The notes under the pieces: model-generated
What the model saw: only the letters and a program-made list of their open reading frames with translations
What the model was told of the DNA's origin: nothing
Database searches by the model: none
Assembly (NCBI GenBank): GCA_044225675.1
Contig: JBGAIH010000025.1
Span: 1 to 64,000 of the forward strand
From: JACMQX01 sp044225675
GTDB taxonomy: Bacteria > Pseudomonadota > Gammaproteobacteria > Burkholderiales > Burkholderiaceae_C
Direction: 5' to 3'
Length of the DNA: 64,000 nucleotides
In this document: positions 50,434 through 60,690 of the stretch, piece by piece
How positions within the stretch are numbered: the stretch's first letter is position 1
Layout: the number at the start of each line of letters is the position of its first letter
Position numbers and translations under genes: made by a program

Positions 50434-50460
50434 AAGGCCTGCCTCGCGGCAGGCCTTTTC
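50434..50460 (+). terminator. Intrinsic terminator after hppA
   Basis: AAGGCCTGCC (50434-50443) pairs with GGCAGGCCTT (50448-50457) around a 4-base loop and continues into TTTCC-like tail. It lies 84 bases beyond the hppA stop and between the convergent hppA and tetR-type genes. Confidence 0.8.
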
Positions 50461-50491
50461 CATTGCGGGTCCGTCTTGCTTGCGGGCCCGC

Positions 50492-51106
50492 TCAGCGGCG
50501 TGCCGACCTGCCGGACGGCGCCGCGCCGGGCATCTCGGCCACGGCGCGGACCAGCAGGCTGGACGGGCCGACCAGCGCTTGCAGCTGACCGCCCTGCCCC
50601 TGCTCGATCGCCTGCAGCACCAGCTCGTTGATGCCGCCGACGATAGCCGTGGCCATGTCCTGCGACAGCCCGCCAGATGAGCGCCCCGCATTGATCACGC
50701 CGCGCATGAAGTCTGCGATCTCCTGATTCGCACGGCGCCGGGCCGCGAGCCCGGGCTCGCCCAGGGCCAGGATCTCCATGAACAGCGTGCGCAGCAGCAC
50801 CGGGTTCTGCGCCAGGCAGCCGAGGTACGCCGTCATCGCCTGCTCGACCTGCGCCTGCCACTCGCGGTCTGGATCGATCGCCTCGCGCAGCACCTGCAGC
50901 GCGTTGTGGCTGGCCGCTTCATACAGGGCGATCAGGCAGTCGGCCTTGGTCTGGAAGTGTTCGTAGAAAGTGCGGCGCGACACCGCCGCCTCGCGCACGA
51001 TGTCGGCGATGGTGGTGTCGGCGTAGCCTTTGGCAGCCACGGCGTGCGACATGCCCTCCAGCAGACGGTGGCGGTGTTCGCTGACTTCGACGGCCTCGGT
51101 GATCAT
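50492..51106 (-). CDS. TetR-family transcriptional repressor
   Basis: The 204-residue regulator starts at ATG 51106 (MITEAVEVSEHRHRLLEG). The N-terminal helix-turn-helix is clear: AVAAKGYADTTIADIVREA followed by VSRRTFYEHFQTKADCLIALY (residues about 20-62). The remainder is a helical ligand/dimerisation domain with no recognisable ligand. It is transcribed away from the PF10118-type gene at 51231, and the gap holds two copies of a TGGTAC-6-GTACCA palindrome, very probably its operators. An AGGGAC lies about 12 bases before the ATG. The longer open frame upstream is the antisense of the neighbouring gene. Confidence 0.93.
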   Translation of the reverse strand: MITEAVEVSEHRHRLLEGMSHAVAAKGYADTTIADIVREAAVSRRTFYEHFQTKADCLIALYEAASHNALQVLREAIDPDREWQAQVEQAMTAYLGCLAQNPVLLRTLFMEILALGEPGLAARRRANQEIADFMRGVINAGRSSGGLSQDMATAIVGGINELVLQAIEQGQGGQLQALVGPSSLLVRAVAEMPGAAPSGRSARR

Positions 51107-51151
51107 GGTGGCGATTGTCCCTGCCTTGCGGGGAATGTCCTTGACCCGTAT

Positions 51152-51214
51152 CTGGTACTTGACAGTACCAGATGATGCCCGCATAGTTCGAAACCCTGGT
51201 ACACATTCGTACCA
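51152..51214 (+). promoter_or_regulatory. Two TetR operators overlapping the promoter of the 51231 gene
   Basis: Operator 1 is CTGGTAC-TTGACA-GTACCAG (51152-51171); operator 2 is TGGTAC-ACATTC-GTACCA (51197-51214). The centres are 44 bases apart, roughly four helical turns. The spacer of operator 1 is itself a consensus -35 (TTGACA, 51159-51164), and 17 bases further lies CATAGT (51182-51187) as -10. A repressor on operator 1 would cover the -35, and on operator 2 the start of transcription. Autoregulation of the divergent tetR-type gene is likely too. Confidence 0.8.
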
Positions 51215-51230
51215 ACTCCCGGAGTTTGCC

Positions 51231-52055
51231 ATGACCGATCTCGTCGTGCGTCGCCTGCTGATCGACCTCGAAGCCTCGTTCGACCGCCACTGGTGTGGCG
51301 GCGACGCCTTCCGCACCGCGCTGTTCAACGCCCTGTCGATGAGCTTTCCGGTGGGTGAGCAGTTCTTCATCGACTCGGTGCGCAACGGCTTCAAGACGCT
51401 GCCGCCGGAGGCGCAGGAGGCGCTGAAGGACGAGGTCCAGGGCTTCATCGGCCAGGAGGCAACCCACCGCCGCATCCACGCCCTCTTCAACGGCCATCTG
51501 GAACGCCAGGGCCTGGTCAACGGCTGGGCGCCGCGTGTGCTCAAGCGCATGAAGCGCCTGGAAGGCCTCGACCCCCGACACCCGCTGGGCATCACCGCCG
51601 CCAACGAGCACTTCACCGCCATCCTGGCCGACTGGCTGCTGCGCAACCACGACCTCATGGGCACGAGCGAGCCGCGCCTGAAGACCCTGTGGCTGTGGCA
51701 CAGCGCCGAAGAGTCCGAGCACAAGTCCACCGCCTTCGACCTGTACCAGGCCCTTGGCGGCAGCCATGAATGGCGCATCCGCTGGTTCCGCCGCGTGACC
51801 TTCTTCTTCCTGTTCGATGCCACGCGTCAGACGATCAGCAACCTTCATCACGACGGCACGCTGTGGAAGTGGAGCACCTGGAAGAGCGCCGCCAGCTACC
51901 TGTTCGGCCCGCGCGGCCTCGTCACCGAAACGCGCGCAGCATGGCGCGAGTACTTCCGCCGCGACTTCCACCCCATCCAGCAGGACAGCGAGCTGTCACG
52001 CCGCTGGCTCGCCGAGAACACCAGCCAGTACGTTCCGGTCGGCGCGGCCGCCTGA
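51231..52055 (+). CDS. Metal-dependent hydrolase, PF10118 family
   Basis: The 274-residue protein belongs to the predicted metal-dependent hydrolase family often paired with TetR regulators. The start ATG 51231 has GGAG 6 bases upstream. Conserved blocks: FNALSMSFPVGEQFFIDSVR, the Glu/His cluster GFIGQEATHRRIHALFN, and WLWHSAEESEHKSTAFDLY, together forming a likely di-iron/ferritin-like metal site (E-x-x-H and E-x-x-x-H). A hydrophobic stretch (RRVTFFFLFDATRQTI) follows. The substrate is unknown. It is controlled by the adjacent double operator. Confidence 0.88.
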   Translation: MTDLVVRRLLIDLEASFDRHWCGGDAFRTALFNALSMSFPVGEQFFIDSVRNGFKTLPPEAQEALKDEVQGFIGQEATHRRIHALFNGHLERQGLVNGWAPRVLKRMKRLEGLDPRHPLGITAANEHFTAILADWLLRNHDLMGTSEPRLKTLWLWHSAEESEHKSTAFDLYQALGGSHEWRIRWFRRVTFFFLFDATRQTISNLHHDGTLWKWSTWKSAASYLFGPRGLVTETRAAWREYFRRDFHPIQQDSELSRRWLAENTSQYVPVGAAA

Positions 52056-52085
52056 TGGGCTGAAGGGAGCCAAGCCCTCGGGGCC

Positions 52086-52607
52086 TCAGGACGCCAGCGT
52101 CTCGCGCAGCCGCACCGGGCCGACACGCGCCTCGATCGCGGCCTGCACCTCGCGCCGCAGGCCGAAGGCAAAACCCGCTTCGGCCATCACGAACAGCGGC
52201 CCGATCAGCAGGCCGACCAGATCGTCGACGAACGCGGGCTTCCTGCCTTCGTAGTAGTGGCCGATGAACTGGATGATCCAGCCGACCACGAACAGGCCCA
52301 CGCCTGCGCCGAGCCACACTGCGGTGGCCATGCCTGCGACCCACTGGCCTATGGCCAGGAACGCGGCCAGCTCGACTGCCATGGCCACGCCGTAGCGCGT
52401 GTCAAGCCGGAAGTAGAAGATGCAGGTCGCCACCGCCGCCAGCAGGGCCGGCGTCACCGGCATCGCGCCGGCCATCACCGACGGGCGCGACAGCAGCATC
52501 ACCACCGCCAGCGTGATCATGGGCACGCCGATGAAGTGCGTCGTGATGTTGCGCGGGTCGCGGTGGTAGGCGCCGTACTGCGCGAGCTGGTCGATCAGGG
52601 TCTTCAT
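52086..52607 (-). CDS. DUF962/Mpo1-like membrane protein
   Basis: The 173-residue protein starts at ATG 52607 with GAAGGAG upstream. It has the family N-terminus YGAYHRDPRNITTHFIGVP and the later WIIQFIGHYYEGRKPA, which carry the conserved His residues. About four transmembrane helices surround them. Yeast Mpo1 of this family is a dioxygenase acting on 2-hydroxy fatty acids; whether bacterial members do the same is not established. The gene converges on the PF10118 gene, 30 bases away, and is divergent from the aldehyde dehydrogenase. Confidence 0.9.
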   Translation of the reverse strand: MKTLIDQLAQYGAYHRDPRNITTHFIGVPMITLAVVMLLSRPSVMAGAMPVTPALLAAVATCIFYFRLDTRYGVAMAVELAAFLAIGQWVAGMATAVWLGAGVGLFVVGWIIQFIGHYYEGRKPAFVDDLVGLLIGPLFVMAEAGFAFGLRREVQAAIEARVGPVRLRETLAS

Positions 52608-52794
52608 GCGTGTCTCCTTCGGGGTCGGCCCGAGCCGTGCCGGGCGCTGCCGGAATGATGCCGCCTTCGCCGCCCGGATGTCCACAGGGGCATGTCGCCT
52701 GCACGACGCTGCAGCGCACTAAAGTACTCTCGCGCGCTGCCTCTGCCCGGCTTCGGCAGCGGCGCACGGGCCGCATTTCGCGGAGAATCTCCGC

Positions 52795-54228
52795 ATGCAA
52801 CTGAACTACATCGCCAACGCCTCGGTGCCGTCCGCCTCCGGCCGCACCATCCCCGTGATCGACCCGTCCGACGGCCAGACCTTCGACGAGCTGCAGCGCA
52901 GCAATGCGCAGGACATCGACACCGCCGTGCGTGCAGCCCGCCAGTGCTACGACGCCGTGTGGAGCAAGCTGAGCGGCGTGGAGCGCGGGCGCCTGATGAT
53001 GCGCCTGTCGGCCAAGGTGACCGAGCACGCCGACGAACTCACCGCCATCGAGCAGCGCGACTGCGGAAAGCCCACCAAGCAGGCCCGCGCCGACGCGCTG
53101 GCGCTGGCGCGCTACTTCGAATACTACGCCGGTGCCTGCGACAAGTTCCACGGCGAGACCATCCCCTACCTCGACGGCTACAGCGTCCTCACCTGGCGCG
53201 AGCCCCATGGCGTGACCGGCCACATTATTCCGTGGAACTACCCGATGCAGATCTTCGGCCGCAGCGTCGCGGGCGCGCTGGCCGCCGGCAACGTCTGCGT
53301 CGTCAAGCCGGCCGAAGACGCCTGCCTCTCGCTCATCCGCGTGGCGCAGCTCGCGGCCGAAGCCGGCTTTCCCGCAGGCGCGATCAACATCGTGACCGGC
53401 TACGGCCACGAGGTCGGCGACGCGCTGGTCCGGCATGAGGGCATCGACCACATCAGCTTCACCGGCAGCCCCAAGGTCGGCACGCTGATCCAGCAGGTCG
53501 CGGCCGAGCGGCACTGCCCCGTCACGCTGGAGCTGGGCGGCAAGAGCCCGCAGATCGTGTTCGCCGATGCCGACCTCGACGCCGTCATTCCCGTGGTCAT
53601 CAACGCCATCGTGCAGAACGCCGGCCAGACCTGCTCAGCGGGCTCGCGCCTGCTGGTCGAGCGCGCCATCTACGAGCCGCTGCTCGAACGCCTGGGCCAG
53701 GCCTTCGAGAACCTGCGCGTCGGCCCCGCCGCGATGGACTTGGACGTCGGCCCGCTGATCCGCGCCAGCCAGCAGCAGCGCGTGTGGGACTTTCTCTCGG
53801 ACGCGCAGGTCGCGGGCATCCCCATGGTCGCGCAGGGCCGCGTCGTCGACGAAGCGCCCGACACCGGCTTCTACCAGGCCCCCACGCTGCTGCGCGACGT
53901 GCCGGTGAACCACCGCCTCGCGCAGGAAGAAGTCTTCGGCCCCGTGCTCTCGGCCATGAGCTTCACAGGGGAAGACGAAGCCGTGCATCTGGCCAACGCC
54001 ACGCAGTTCGGCCTCGTGGCCGGCGTGTGGACGCGCGACGGCGCCCGCCAGTTCCGCATGGCCAGGCGCGTGAAGAGCGGCCAGGTCTTCATCAACAACT
54101 ACGGCGCGGCCGGCGGTGTCGAACTGCCCTTCGGCGGCGTGAAGTCCTCGGGCTACGGCCGCGAAAAAGGCTTCGAGGCGCTGTACGGCTTCAGCACGCT
54201 CAAGACGGTGGCGATCCGGCACGGCTGA
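52795..54228 (+). CDS. NAD(P)+-dependent aldehyde dehydrogenase (betaine-aldehyde-type)
   Basis: The 477-residue enzyme has the full ALDH fold: GVTGHIIPWNYPMQIFGRS (catalytic Asn region), KPAEDACLS, FTGSPKVGTLI (dinucleotide loop), general-base Glu246 in LELGGKSPQ and nucleophile Cys280 in GQTCSAGSR, then EEVFGPVLS and the final LPFGGVKSSGYGREKGFEAL. It is closest in feel to betaine aldehyde or gamma-aminobutyraldehyde dehydrogenases, but no betaine or polyamine genes are nearby, so the substrate is open. The moaA gene starts 116 bases downstream. Confidence 0.93.
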   Translation: MQLNYIANASVPSASGRTIPVIDPSDGQTFDELQRSNAQDIDTAVRAARQCYDAVWSKLSGVERGRLMMRLSAKVTEHADELTAIEQRDCGKPTKQARADALALARYFEYYAGACDKFHGETIPYLDGYSVLTWREPHGVTGHIIPWNYPMQIFGRSVAGALAAGNVCVVKPAEDACLSLIRVAQLAAEAGFPAGAINIVTGYGHEVGDALVRHEGIDHISFTGSPKVGTLIQQVAAERHCPVTLELGGKSPQIVFADADLDAVIPVVINAIVQNAGQTCSAGSRLLVERAIYEPLLERLGQAFENLRVGPAAMDLDVGPLIRASQQQRVWDFLSDAQVAGIPMVAQGRVVDEAPDTGFYQAPTLLRDVPVNHRLAQEEVFGPVLSAMSFTGEDEAVHLANATQFGLVAGVWTRDGARQFRMARRVKSGQVFINNYGAAGGVELPFGGVKSSGYGREKGFEALYGFSTLKTVAIRHG

Positions 54229-54344
54229 GCGGTGCCGCGGGACGCACGCGGCAGGCTGAGCGGGACTGCGGCGGCAACACCGCCCGCAGGGTCAAGCCCC
54301 CGGCCGGACTGCCTGCCCGCCCTCGCACACCGCACAATAGCGCC

Positions 54345-55460
54345 ATGGCAGAACGCGTCATCCCTCTCGTCGACCAGCGCCTGGCCGCCCTCGCGGCCGC
54401 AGTGCCGAACACGCCGGTGGCGGCCACCGGCCTGCTGGCCGACGCGCTTGGCCGGCCGCTGCACGACCTGCGCATCAGCGTGACCGACCGCTGCAACTTC
54501 CGCTGCAGCTACTGCATGCCCAAGGAAGTCTTCGACAAGGACTACCCCTACCTGCCCCATTCGGCGCTGCTGAGCTTCGAAGAGATCACCCGGCTGGCGC
54601 GGCAGTTCGTCGCGCATGGCGTGCGCAAGATCCGCCTGACCGGCGGCGAGCCGCTGCTGCGCAAGAACCTGGAGGTGCTCATCGAGCAGCTCGCCGCGCT
54701 GCGCACGCCCGACGGCGCACCGCTGGACCTCACGCTCACCACCAATGGCTCGCTGCTGCAGCGCAAGGCCGCCGCGCTCAAGGCCGCCGGCCTGCGCCGC
54801 GTCACCGTGAGCCTCGACGGGCTGGACGACACCGTCTTCCGCCGCATGAACGACGTCGACTTTCCGGTCGCGCAGGTGCTCGCGGGCATCGACGCCGCGC
54901 GCGCGGCGGGCCTCGGGCCGATCAAGGTGAACATGGTCGTCAAGCGCGGCACCAACGAGCACGAGATCCTGCCCATGGCCCGCCACTTCCGCGGCACGGG
55001 CCACGTGCTGCGCTTCATCGAATACATGGACGTCGGCGCCACCAACGGCTGGCGCATGGACGAAGTCCTGCCTTCGGCCGAGGTGGTGCGCCGCATTTCG
55101 GCCGAGATGCCGCTGGTCGCGCTCGAGCCCTCGGCGCCCGGCGAGACGGCCGAGCGCTGGGCCTATGCCGACGGCGGCGGCGAGATCGGCGTCATCAGCA
55201 GCGTGACCCAGGCCTTCTGCGGCGACTGCAGCCGCGCGCGTCTGTCCACCGAGGGGCGGCTGTACCTGTGCCTGTTCGCCTCGCAGGGCCATGACCTGCG
55301 CGCGCTGCTGCGCGGCGGCGCGAGCGACGCCGACATCGCCTCGGCCATCGGCCACATCTGGCACCGCCGCGACGACCGTTATTCGGAGCTGCGCGGCAGC
55401 CTTGCGGCCGACACCGGCGGCGGCGCGCGGCGCGTCGAAATGAGTTACATCGGAGGCTGA
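54345..55460 (+). CDS. moaA: GTP 3',8-cyclase (radical SAM), molybdenum cofactor step 1
   Basis: The 371-residue enzyme makes 3',8-cyclo-GTP, the first Moco intermediate. The N-terminal radical-SAM cluster is at Cys50, Cys54 and Cys57 (TDRCNFRCSYCMP), with the GEP motif in KIRLTGGEPLLRKN. The C-terminal 4Fe-4S cluster that binds GTP is encoded by FCGDCSRARLS and the later YLCLF. The family C-terminal Gly-Gly is present (YIGG). A leader of about 35 residues precedes the core. It is followed 4 bases later by mobA, and mobA overlaps moeA, so the three form a Moco operon. Confidence 0.97.
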   Translation: MAERVIPLVDQRLAALAAAVPNTPVAATGLLADALGRPLHDLRISVTDRCNFRCSYCMPKEVFDKDYPYLPHSALLSFEEITRLARQFVAHGVRKIRLTGGEPLLRKNLEVLIEQLAALRTPDGAPLDLTLTTNGSLLQRKAAALKAAGLRRVTVSLDGLDDTVFRRMNDVDFPVAQVLAGIDAARAAGLGPIKVNMVVKRGTNEHEILPMARHFRGTGHVLRFIEYMDVGATNGWRMDEVLPSAEVVRRISAEMPLVALEPSAPGETAERWAYADGGGEIGVISSVTQAFCGDCSRARLSTEGRLYLCLFASQGHDLRALLRGGASDADIASAIGHIWHRRDDRYSELRGSLAADTGGGARRVEMSYIGG

Positions 55461-55464
55461 CAGC

Positions 55465-56090
55465 GTGCATCACGACGAGCCGGGCATCGACCCGCAGGAC
55501 ATCACCGGCATCGTGCTGGCCGGCGGGCGCGGCGCCCGCATGGGCGGCGCCGACAAGGGCCTGCAGAACTTCAACGGCCTGCCCCTGGCACTGCACACGC
55601 TCATGCGCCTTCAGCTGCAGGTCGGCGAGGTCATGATCAACGCCAACCGCAACCTTGCGGCCTACGAGTCGTTCGGCGTGCCGGTCTGGCCCGACAGCCT
55701 GGCCGACTACGCGGGCCCACTTGCGGGCTTCCTCACGGGCCTGGAGCGCTGCGAGACGCCCTTTCTCGTCACCGTGCCCTGCGACACGCCGCTGTTTCCC
55801 ACGGACCTGGTGAAGCGGCTCGGGCGCGCCCTCGTGCGCGAGCATGCCGACATCGCCATGGCCAGCGCGCCGGAAGAAGACGGCCAGCTGCGCGCCCAGC
55901 CGGTGTTCTGCCTGCTGCGCGTCGAGCTGCTCGAAAGCCTGGTGCGCTTCACCCACGAAGGCGGCCGCAAGATCGACGCCTGGACGGGCCGCCACAAGAC
56001 CGTGCTCGTGCCCTTCGAGCCGCCGGCCACCGAGCCGCGCGCCTTCTTCAACGCCAACACCCTGGCGGAGCTGCACGCGCTGGAGCGCTC

Positions 56091-56094
<4 letters not shown>
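55465..56094 (+). CDS. mobA: Molybdenum cofactor guanylyltransferase
   Basis: The 209-residue enzyme attaches GMP to Mo-molybdopterin, giving the bis-MGD form used by DMSO-reductase-family enzymes. The nucleotide-binding N-terminus is typical: GIVLAGGRGARMGGADKGL, followed by NANRNLAAYESFGVPVWPD and the metal-binding VPCDTPLFPTDL. The start is GTG at 55465, with CGGAGG 9 bases upstream; no better ATG exists before the glycine loop. Its stop overlaps the moeA ATG by four bases. Confidence 0.95.
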
Positions 56095-57377
<1,283 letters not shown>

Positions 57378-57441
57378 GGGCGGCTCGCGGGCGGAGCGGA
57401 ACCGGCGCCTGAGCCGGGCCGGAGCCCGACGCCCCCGCCGC

Positions 57442-60400
57442 CTACTTGGCGATCAGATCGCCATGGTGATGCGCCGCGTCGGGCTGCTCGCGCGCCTCCG
57501 CCCGGTTGGCGCCCGGCACCTTCTTGCGGGCCATCAGCATGTACATCGTCGGCACCACGAACACCGTGAGCAGCGTGCCCAGCGACATGCCGCCCACGAT
57601 CACCCAGCCGATCTGCACGCGGCTTTCGGCACCCGCGCCATGGGCCAGCGCGAGCGGCACCGCGCCCAGCACCATCGCGCCGGTGGTCATCAGGATCGGT
57701 CGCAGCCGCTGCGACGCGGCCTTGACCAGCGCGTCGGTGATCTCCATCCCCTGCCCGCGCAGCTGGTTGGCGAACTCCACGATCAGGATGCCGTGCTTGG
57801 TGATCAGCCCCACCAGCGTGATCAGCCCGATCTGCGAATACACGTTGAGCGAGCCGCCCGACCACTTGAGCGCGAGCAGCGCGCCGATCATCGATAGCGG
57901 CACCGACACCATGATCACCAGCGGGTCCACGAAGCTTTCGAACTGTGCCGCCAGCACCAGGAAAATGAACACCAGCGCCAGCACGAACACGATGGCCAGC
58001 GCGCCCTGCGAATTGCGGAACTCGCGCGAGGTGCCGTTCAGGTCGGTGCTGTAGCCGGGCTTGAGCACCTTGGCCGCCGTCTCGTTCATGAACACCAGCG
58101 CCTGGCCCAGCGAGTAGTCGGGCGCGAGGCTCGCGGTGATCGACACCGAGCGGCGCTGGCCGAAGTGGTTCAGCTCGCGCGGTGACACGCTCTCGCGCAC
58201 CTTCACCAGCGCCGACAGCGGGATCATCGTGTCGTTGCGGCCGCGCACGTAGATGTTGTCGATGTCCTCGGGCGTCGTGCGGCCGCTGGCCTGCGTCTGC
58301 ACGATCACGTCGTACTGCTCGGCGTCGCGCTTGTAGCGCGTCACGTTGCGGCCGCCCAGCATGGTCTCCATCGCCTTGGCCACGACCTGCACGCTCACGC
58401 CCAGGTCGGCCGCCTTCTCGCGGTCGACCTCGATGCGCAGCTCGGGCTTGTTCAGCCGCAGGTCCACGTTGGGCGACTGGATGCCGGGGTTCTTGGCGAT
58501 CTCGTCGAGCATCTGCCGCACCACGGCGTTGAGGTTCTGGTAGCTGTCGGACGTCTGGATCACGAAGTTCAGCGGCCGCTCGCGAAAGCCCTGACCCAGC
58601 GACGGCGGCGTGATCGGAAAGGCGTTGACGCCCGGCAGGCTGTTGAAGCGCGGCTGCATCTCGCGCGCCAGCTCCAGCGTCGTGCGCTTGCGGTCCTCCC
58701 AGTCCACGGTGCGGAACACCACGCTGGCCTGCGACACCGTCGGGTTGCCGACGTTGGCGAAGATGCGGTCGAACTCCTTGTACGGCTCGCCCATGCGCTC
58801 GATGGCGCGTGCATACCGGTTGGTGTAGTCGAGCGTGGCGCCGTCAGGCGCCTCGATGTTGGCCAGAATGGTGCCGCGGTCCTCCAGCGGCGACAGCTCG
58901 GACTTCATCGACGGGAACACCACCGCAATCGCTGCCGCCGACAGCAGCATCACGCCGATCACGATCCAGCGCGCCTGCAGGAAGAAGCTCATCACCCTGC
59001 CGCCCAGTCCGTCCGGGTTGCGCGGCTGCCAGCGCGTGGTCACGACCCAGCGCAGCACGATTGCGTAGCGGTCCGACAGCCAGGTCAGGCCCTTTTCCAT
59101 GCTCCGGTCGAACCAGTTCGGCTTGGGGTTGTGCCGCAGCAGCTTGGAGCACAGCATCGGCGTGAGCGTCAGCGCCACGAAGCCCGACACCACCACCGCG
59201 CCGGCCAGCGCCAGCGCGAATTCCACGAACAGACGCCCGGTGCGCCCCGGCGTGAAGGCCAGCGGCGCATACACCGCCACCAGCGTGAGCGTCATGGTGA
59301 TCACCGCAAAGCCGATCTCGCGGGCGCCCTTGATCGCCGCCGAGAACGGGTCGAGCCCCTCCTCGATGTGCCGGAAGATGTTCTCCAGCATCACGATCGC
59401 GTCGTCCACCACCAGGCCGATGGCCAGCACCAGCGCCAGCAGCGTGAGCGTGTTGATGGTGAAACCCGCCATGGCCATCAGCGCAAAGGTGCCGACCAGG
59501 CTCACCGGAATGGTGACGATGGGAATCAGCGACGCCCGCAGCGTGCGCAGGAAGACGAAGATCACCAGCGCCACCAGCACCACCGCCTCGATGATGGTGC
59601 GGTACACGTTCTTGATGGAGCGGTCGATGAACAGCGAGTTGTCGTTCGCGATCTCGATGGCCACGTCGGCCGGCAGGTCGGCCTTGAGCTTGGGGATCAT
59701 GTCGCGCACGCCCTGGGCCAGCGTGAGCGGGTTGGCCGTGGCCTGGCGGATCACGCCGGCCGAGATCGCGGCCCGCCCGTTGAGCCGGGCCGCGCTGCGC
59801 TCGTCGGCCGCGCCTTCCTGCACCCGGGCCACGTCACGGATCTTCACCGGGAAGCCGTTGACGTTCTTGACCACGATGTCGGCAAACTGGCTCGGCCGCA
59901 CCAGGTCGGTCTGCGAGGTCACGCTGAACTCGCGCTGCTGCGACTCGATGCGCCCGGCCGGCACTTCAAGGTTGCTGCGGGTGATCGCCTCCTCCACGTC
60001 CTGCGTGGTCAGGCGGTAGCCGGCGAGCTTGTCGGGGTCGAGCCAGACGCGCATCGCGTACTTGCGCTCGCCGTAGATGCGCACGTCGGCCACGCCCGTC
60101 ACCGTCTGCAGGCGCGGCTTGACGATGCGGTTGACCAGGTCGTTGATCTGCAGCGGCGACAGCGTGTCGCTGGTGAAGGCCAGCCAGATCACCGGGAAGG
60201 CGTCGGCCTCCACCTTGGCGATCACCGGCTCCTCGATGGCCTGCGGCAGGCGGTTGCGCACGCGCGAGGTGCGGTCGCGCACCTCGGCGGCCGCCGCGTC
60301 GGCGTCCTTCTCGAGCCGGAAGCGCACCGAGATCTGCGTCTGGTCGGCTCGGCTGATCGAGGTCAGCACGTCCACCGCGTCGATGCCGGCGATCGAATCT

Positions 60401-60603
60401 TCGAGCGGCTTGGTGACCTGCGACTCCATCACCTCGGCCGACGCGCCGGGCCAGCGCACGCTGACCGTGACCACCGGCTCGTCGATCTTGGGGTACTCGC
60501 GCACCGCGAGACGCTGGAAGCTCACCGCGCCGATCAGCACGATGAGCAACGAGAGCACCGTGGCGAACACGGGCCGGCGAATCGAAACTTCAGCGAGTTG
60601 CAT
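57442..60603 (-). CDS. RND-family (HAE1) multidrug efflux pump, inner-membrane subunit
   Basis: The 1,053-residue proton antiporter forms the trimeric inner-membrane part of a tripartite exporter. Hallmarks: N-terminus LAEVSIRRPVFATVLSLLIV; periplasmic porter domains with RNRLPQAIEEPVI; the TM4 proton relay Asp400-Asp401 (VVDDAIVMLENI); the cytoplasmic break and second porter half; and the TM10-12 block with GLITKHGILIVEFANQ and RPILMTTGAMVLGAVPLA. Length is typical (1,020-1,060). GGAG lies upstream of the ATG at 60603. It follows its adaptor gene by 87 bases. No outer-membrane TolC-type gene is in the window, so the pump must use one encoded elsewhere. Substrates are not predictable. Confidence 0.95.
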   Translation of the reverse strand: MQLAEVSIRRPVFATVLSLLIVLIGAVSFQRLAVREYPKIDEPVVTVSVRWPGASAEVMESQVTKPLEDSIAGIDAVDVLTSISRADQTQISVRFRLEKDADAAAAEVRDRTSRVRNRLPQAIEEPVIAKVEADAFPVIWLAFTSDTLSPLQINDLVNRIVKPRLQTVTGVADVRIYGERKYAMRVWLDPDKLAGYRLTTQDVEEAITRSNLEVPAGRIESQQREFSVTSQTDLVRPSQFADIVVKNVNGFPVKIRDVARVQEGAADERSAARLNGRAAISAGVIRQATANPLTLAQGVRDMIPKLKADLPADVAIEIANDNSLFIDRSIKNVYRTIIEAVVLVALVIFVFLRTLRASLIPIVTIPVSLVGTFALMAMAGFTINTLTLLALVLAIGLVVDDAIVMLENIFRHIEEGLDPFSAAIKGAREIGFAVITMTLTLVAVYAPLAFTPGRTGRLFVEFALALAGAVVVSGFVALTLTPMLCSKLLRHNPKPNWFDRSMEKGLTWLSDRYAIVLRWVVTTRWQPRNPDGLGGRVMSFFLQARWIVIGVMLLSAAAIAVVFPSMKSELSPLEDRGTILANIEAPDGATLDYTNRYARAIERMGEPYKEFDRIFANVGNPTVSQASVVFRTVDWEDRKRTTLELAREMQPRFNSLPGVNAFPITPPSLGQGFRERPLNFVIQTSDSYQNLNAVVRQMLDEIAKNPGIQSPNVDLRLNKPELRIEVDREKAADLGVSVQVVAKAMETMLGGRNVTRYKRDAEQYDVIVQTQASGRTTPEDIDNIYVRGRNDTMIPLSALVKVRESVSPRELNHFGQRRSVSITASLAPDYSLGQALVFMNETAAKVLKPGYSTDLNGTSREFRNSQGALAIVFVLALVFIFLVLAAQFESFVDPLVIMVSVPLSMIGALLALKWSGGSLNVYSQIGLITLVGLITKHGILIVEFANQLRGQGMEITDALVKAASQRLRPILMTTGAMVLGAVPLALAHGAGAESRVQIGWVIVGGMSLGTLLTVFVVPTMYMLMARKKVPGANRAEAREQPDAAHHHGDLIAK

Positions 60604-60690
60604 GGAGGTCGCTCCGGAGATTCGTCATGCGGGTTGGGCCGTTCGGGCCGTCATGCGGGGGATGTGACTCGGACGCTGTGACGCGGCCGC

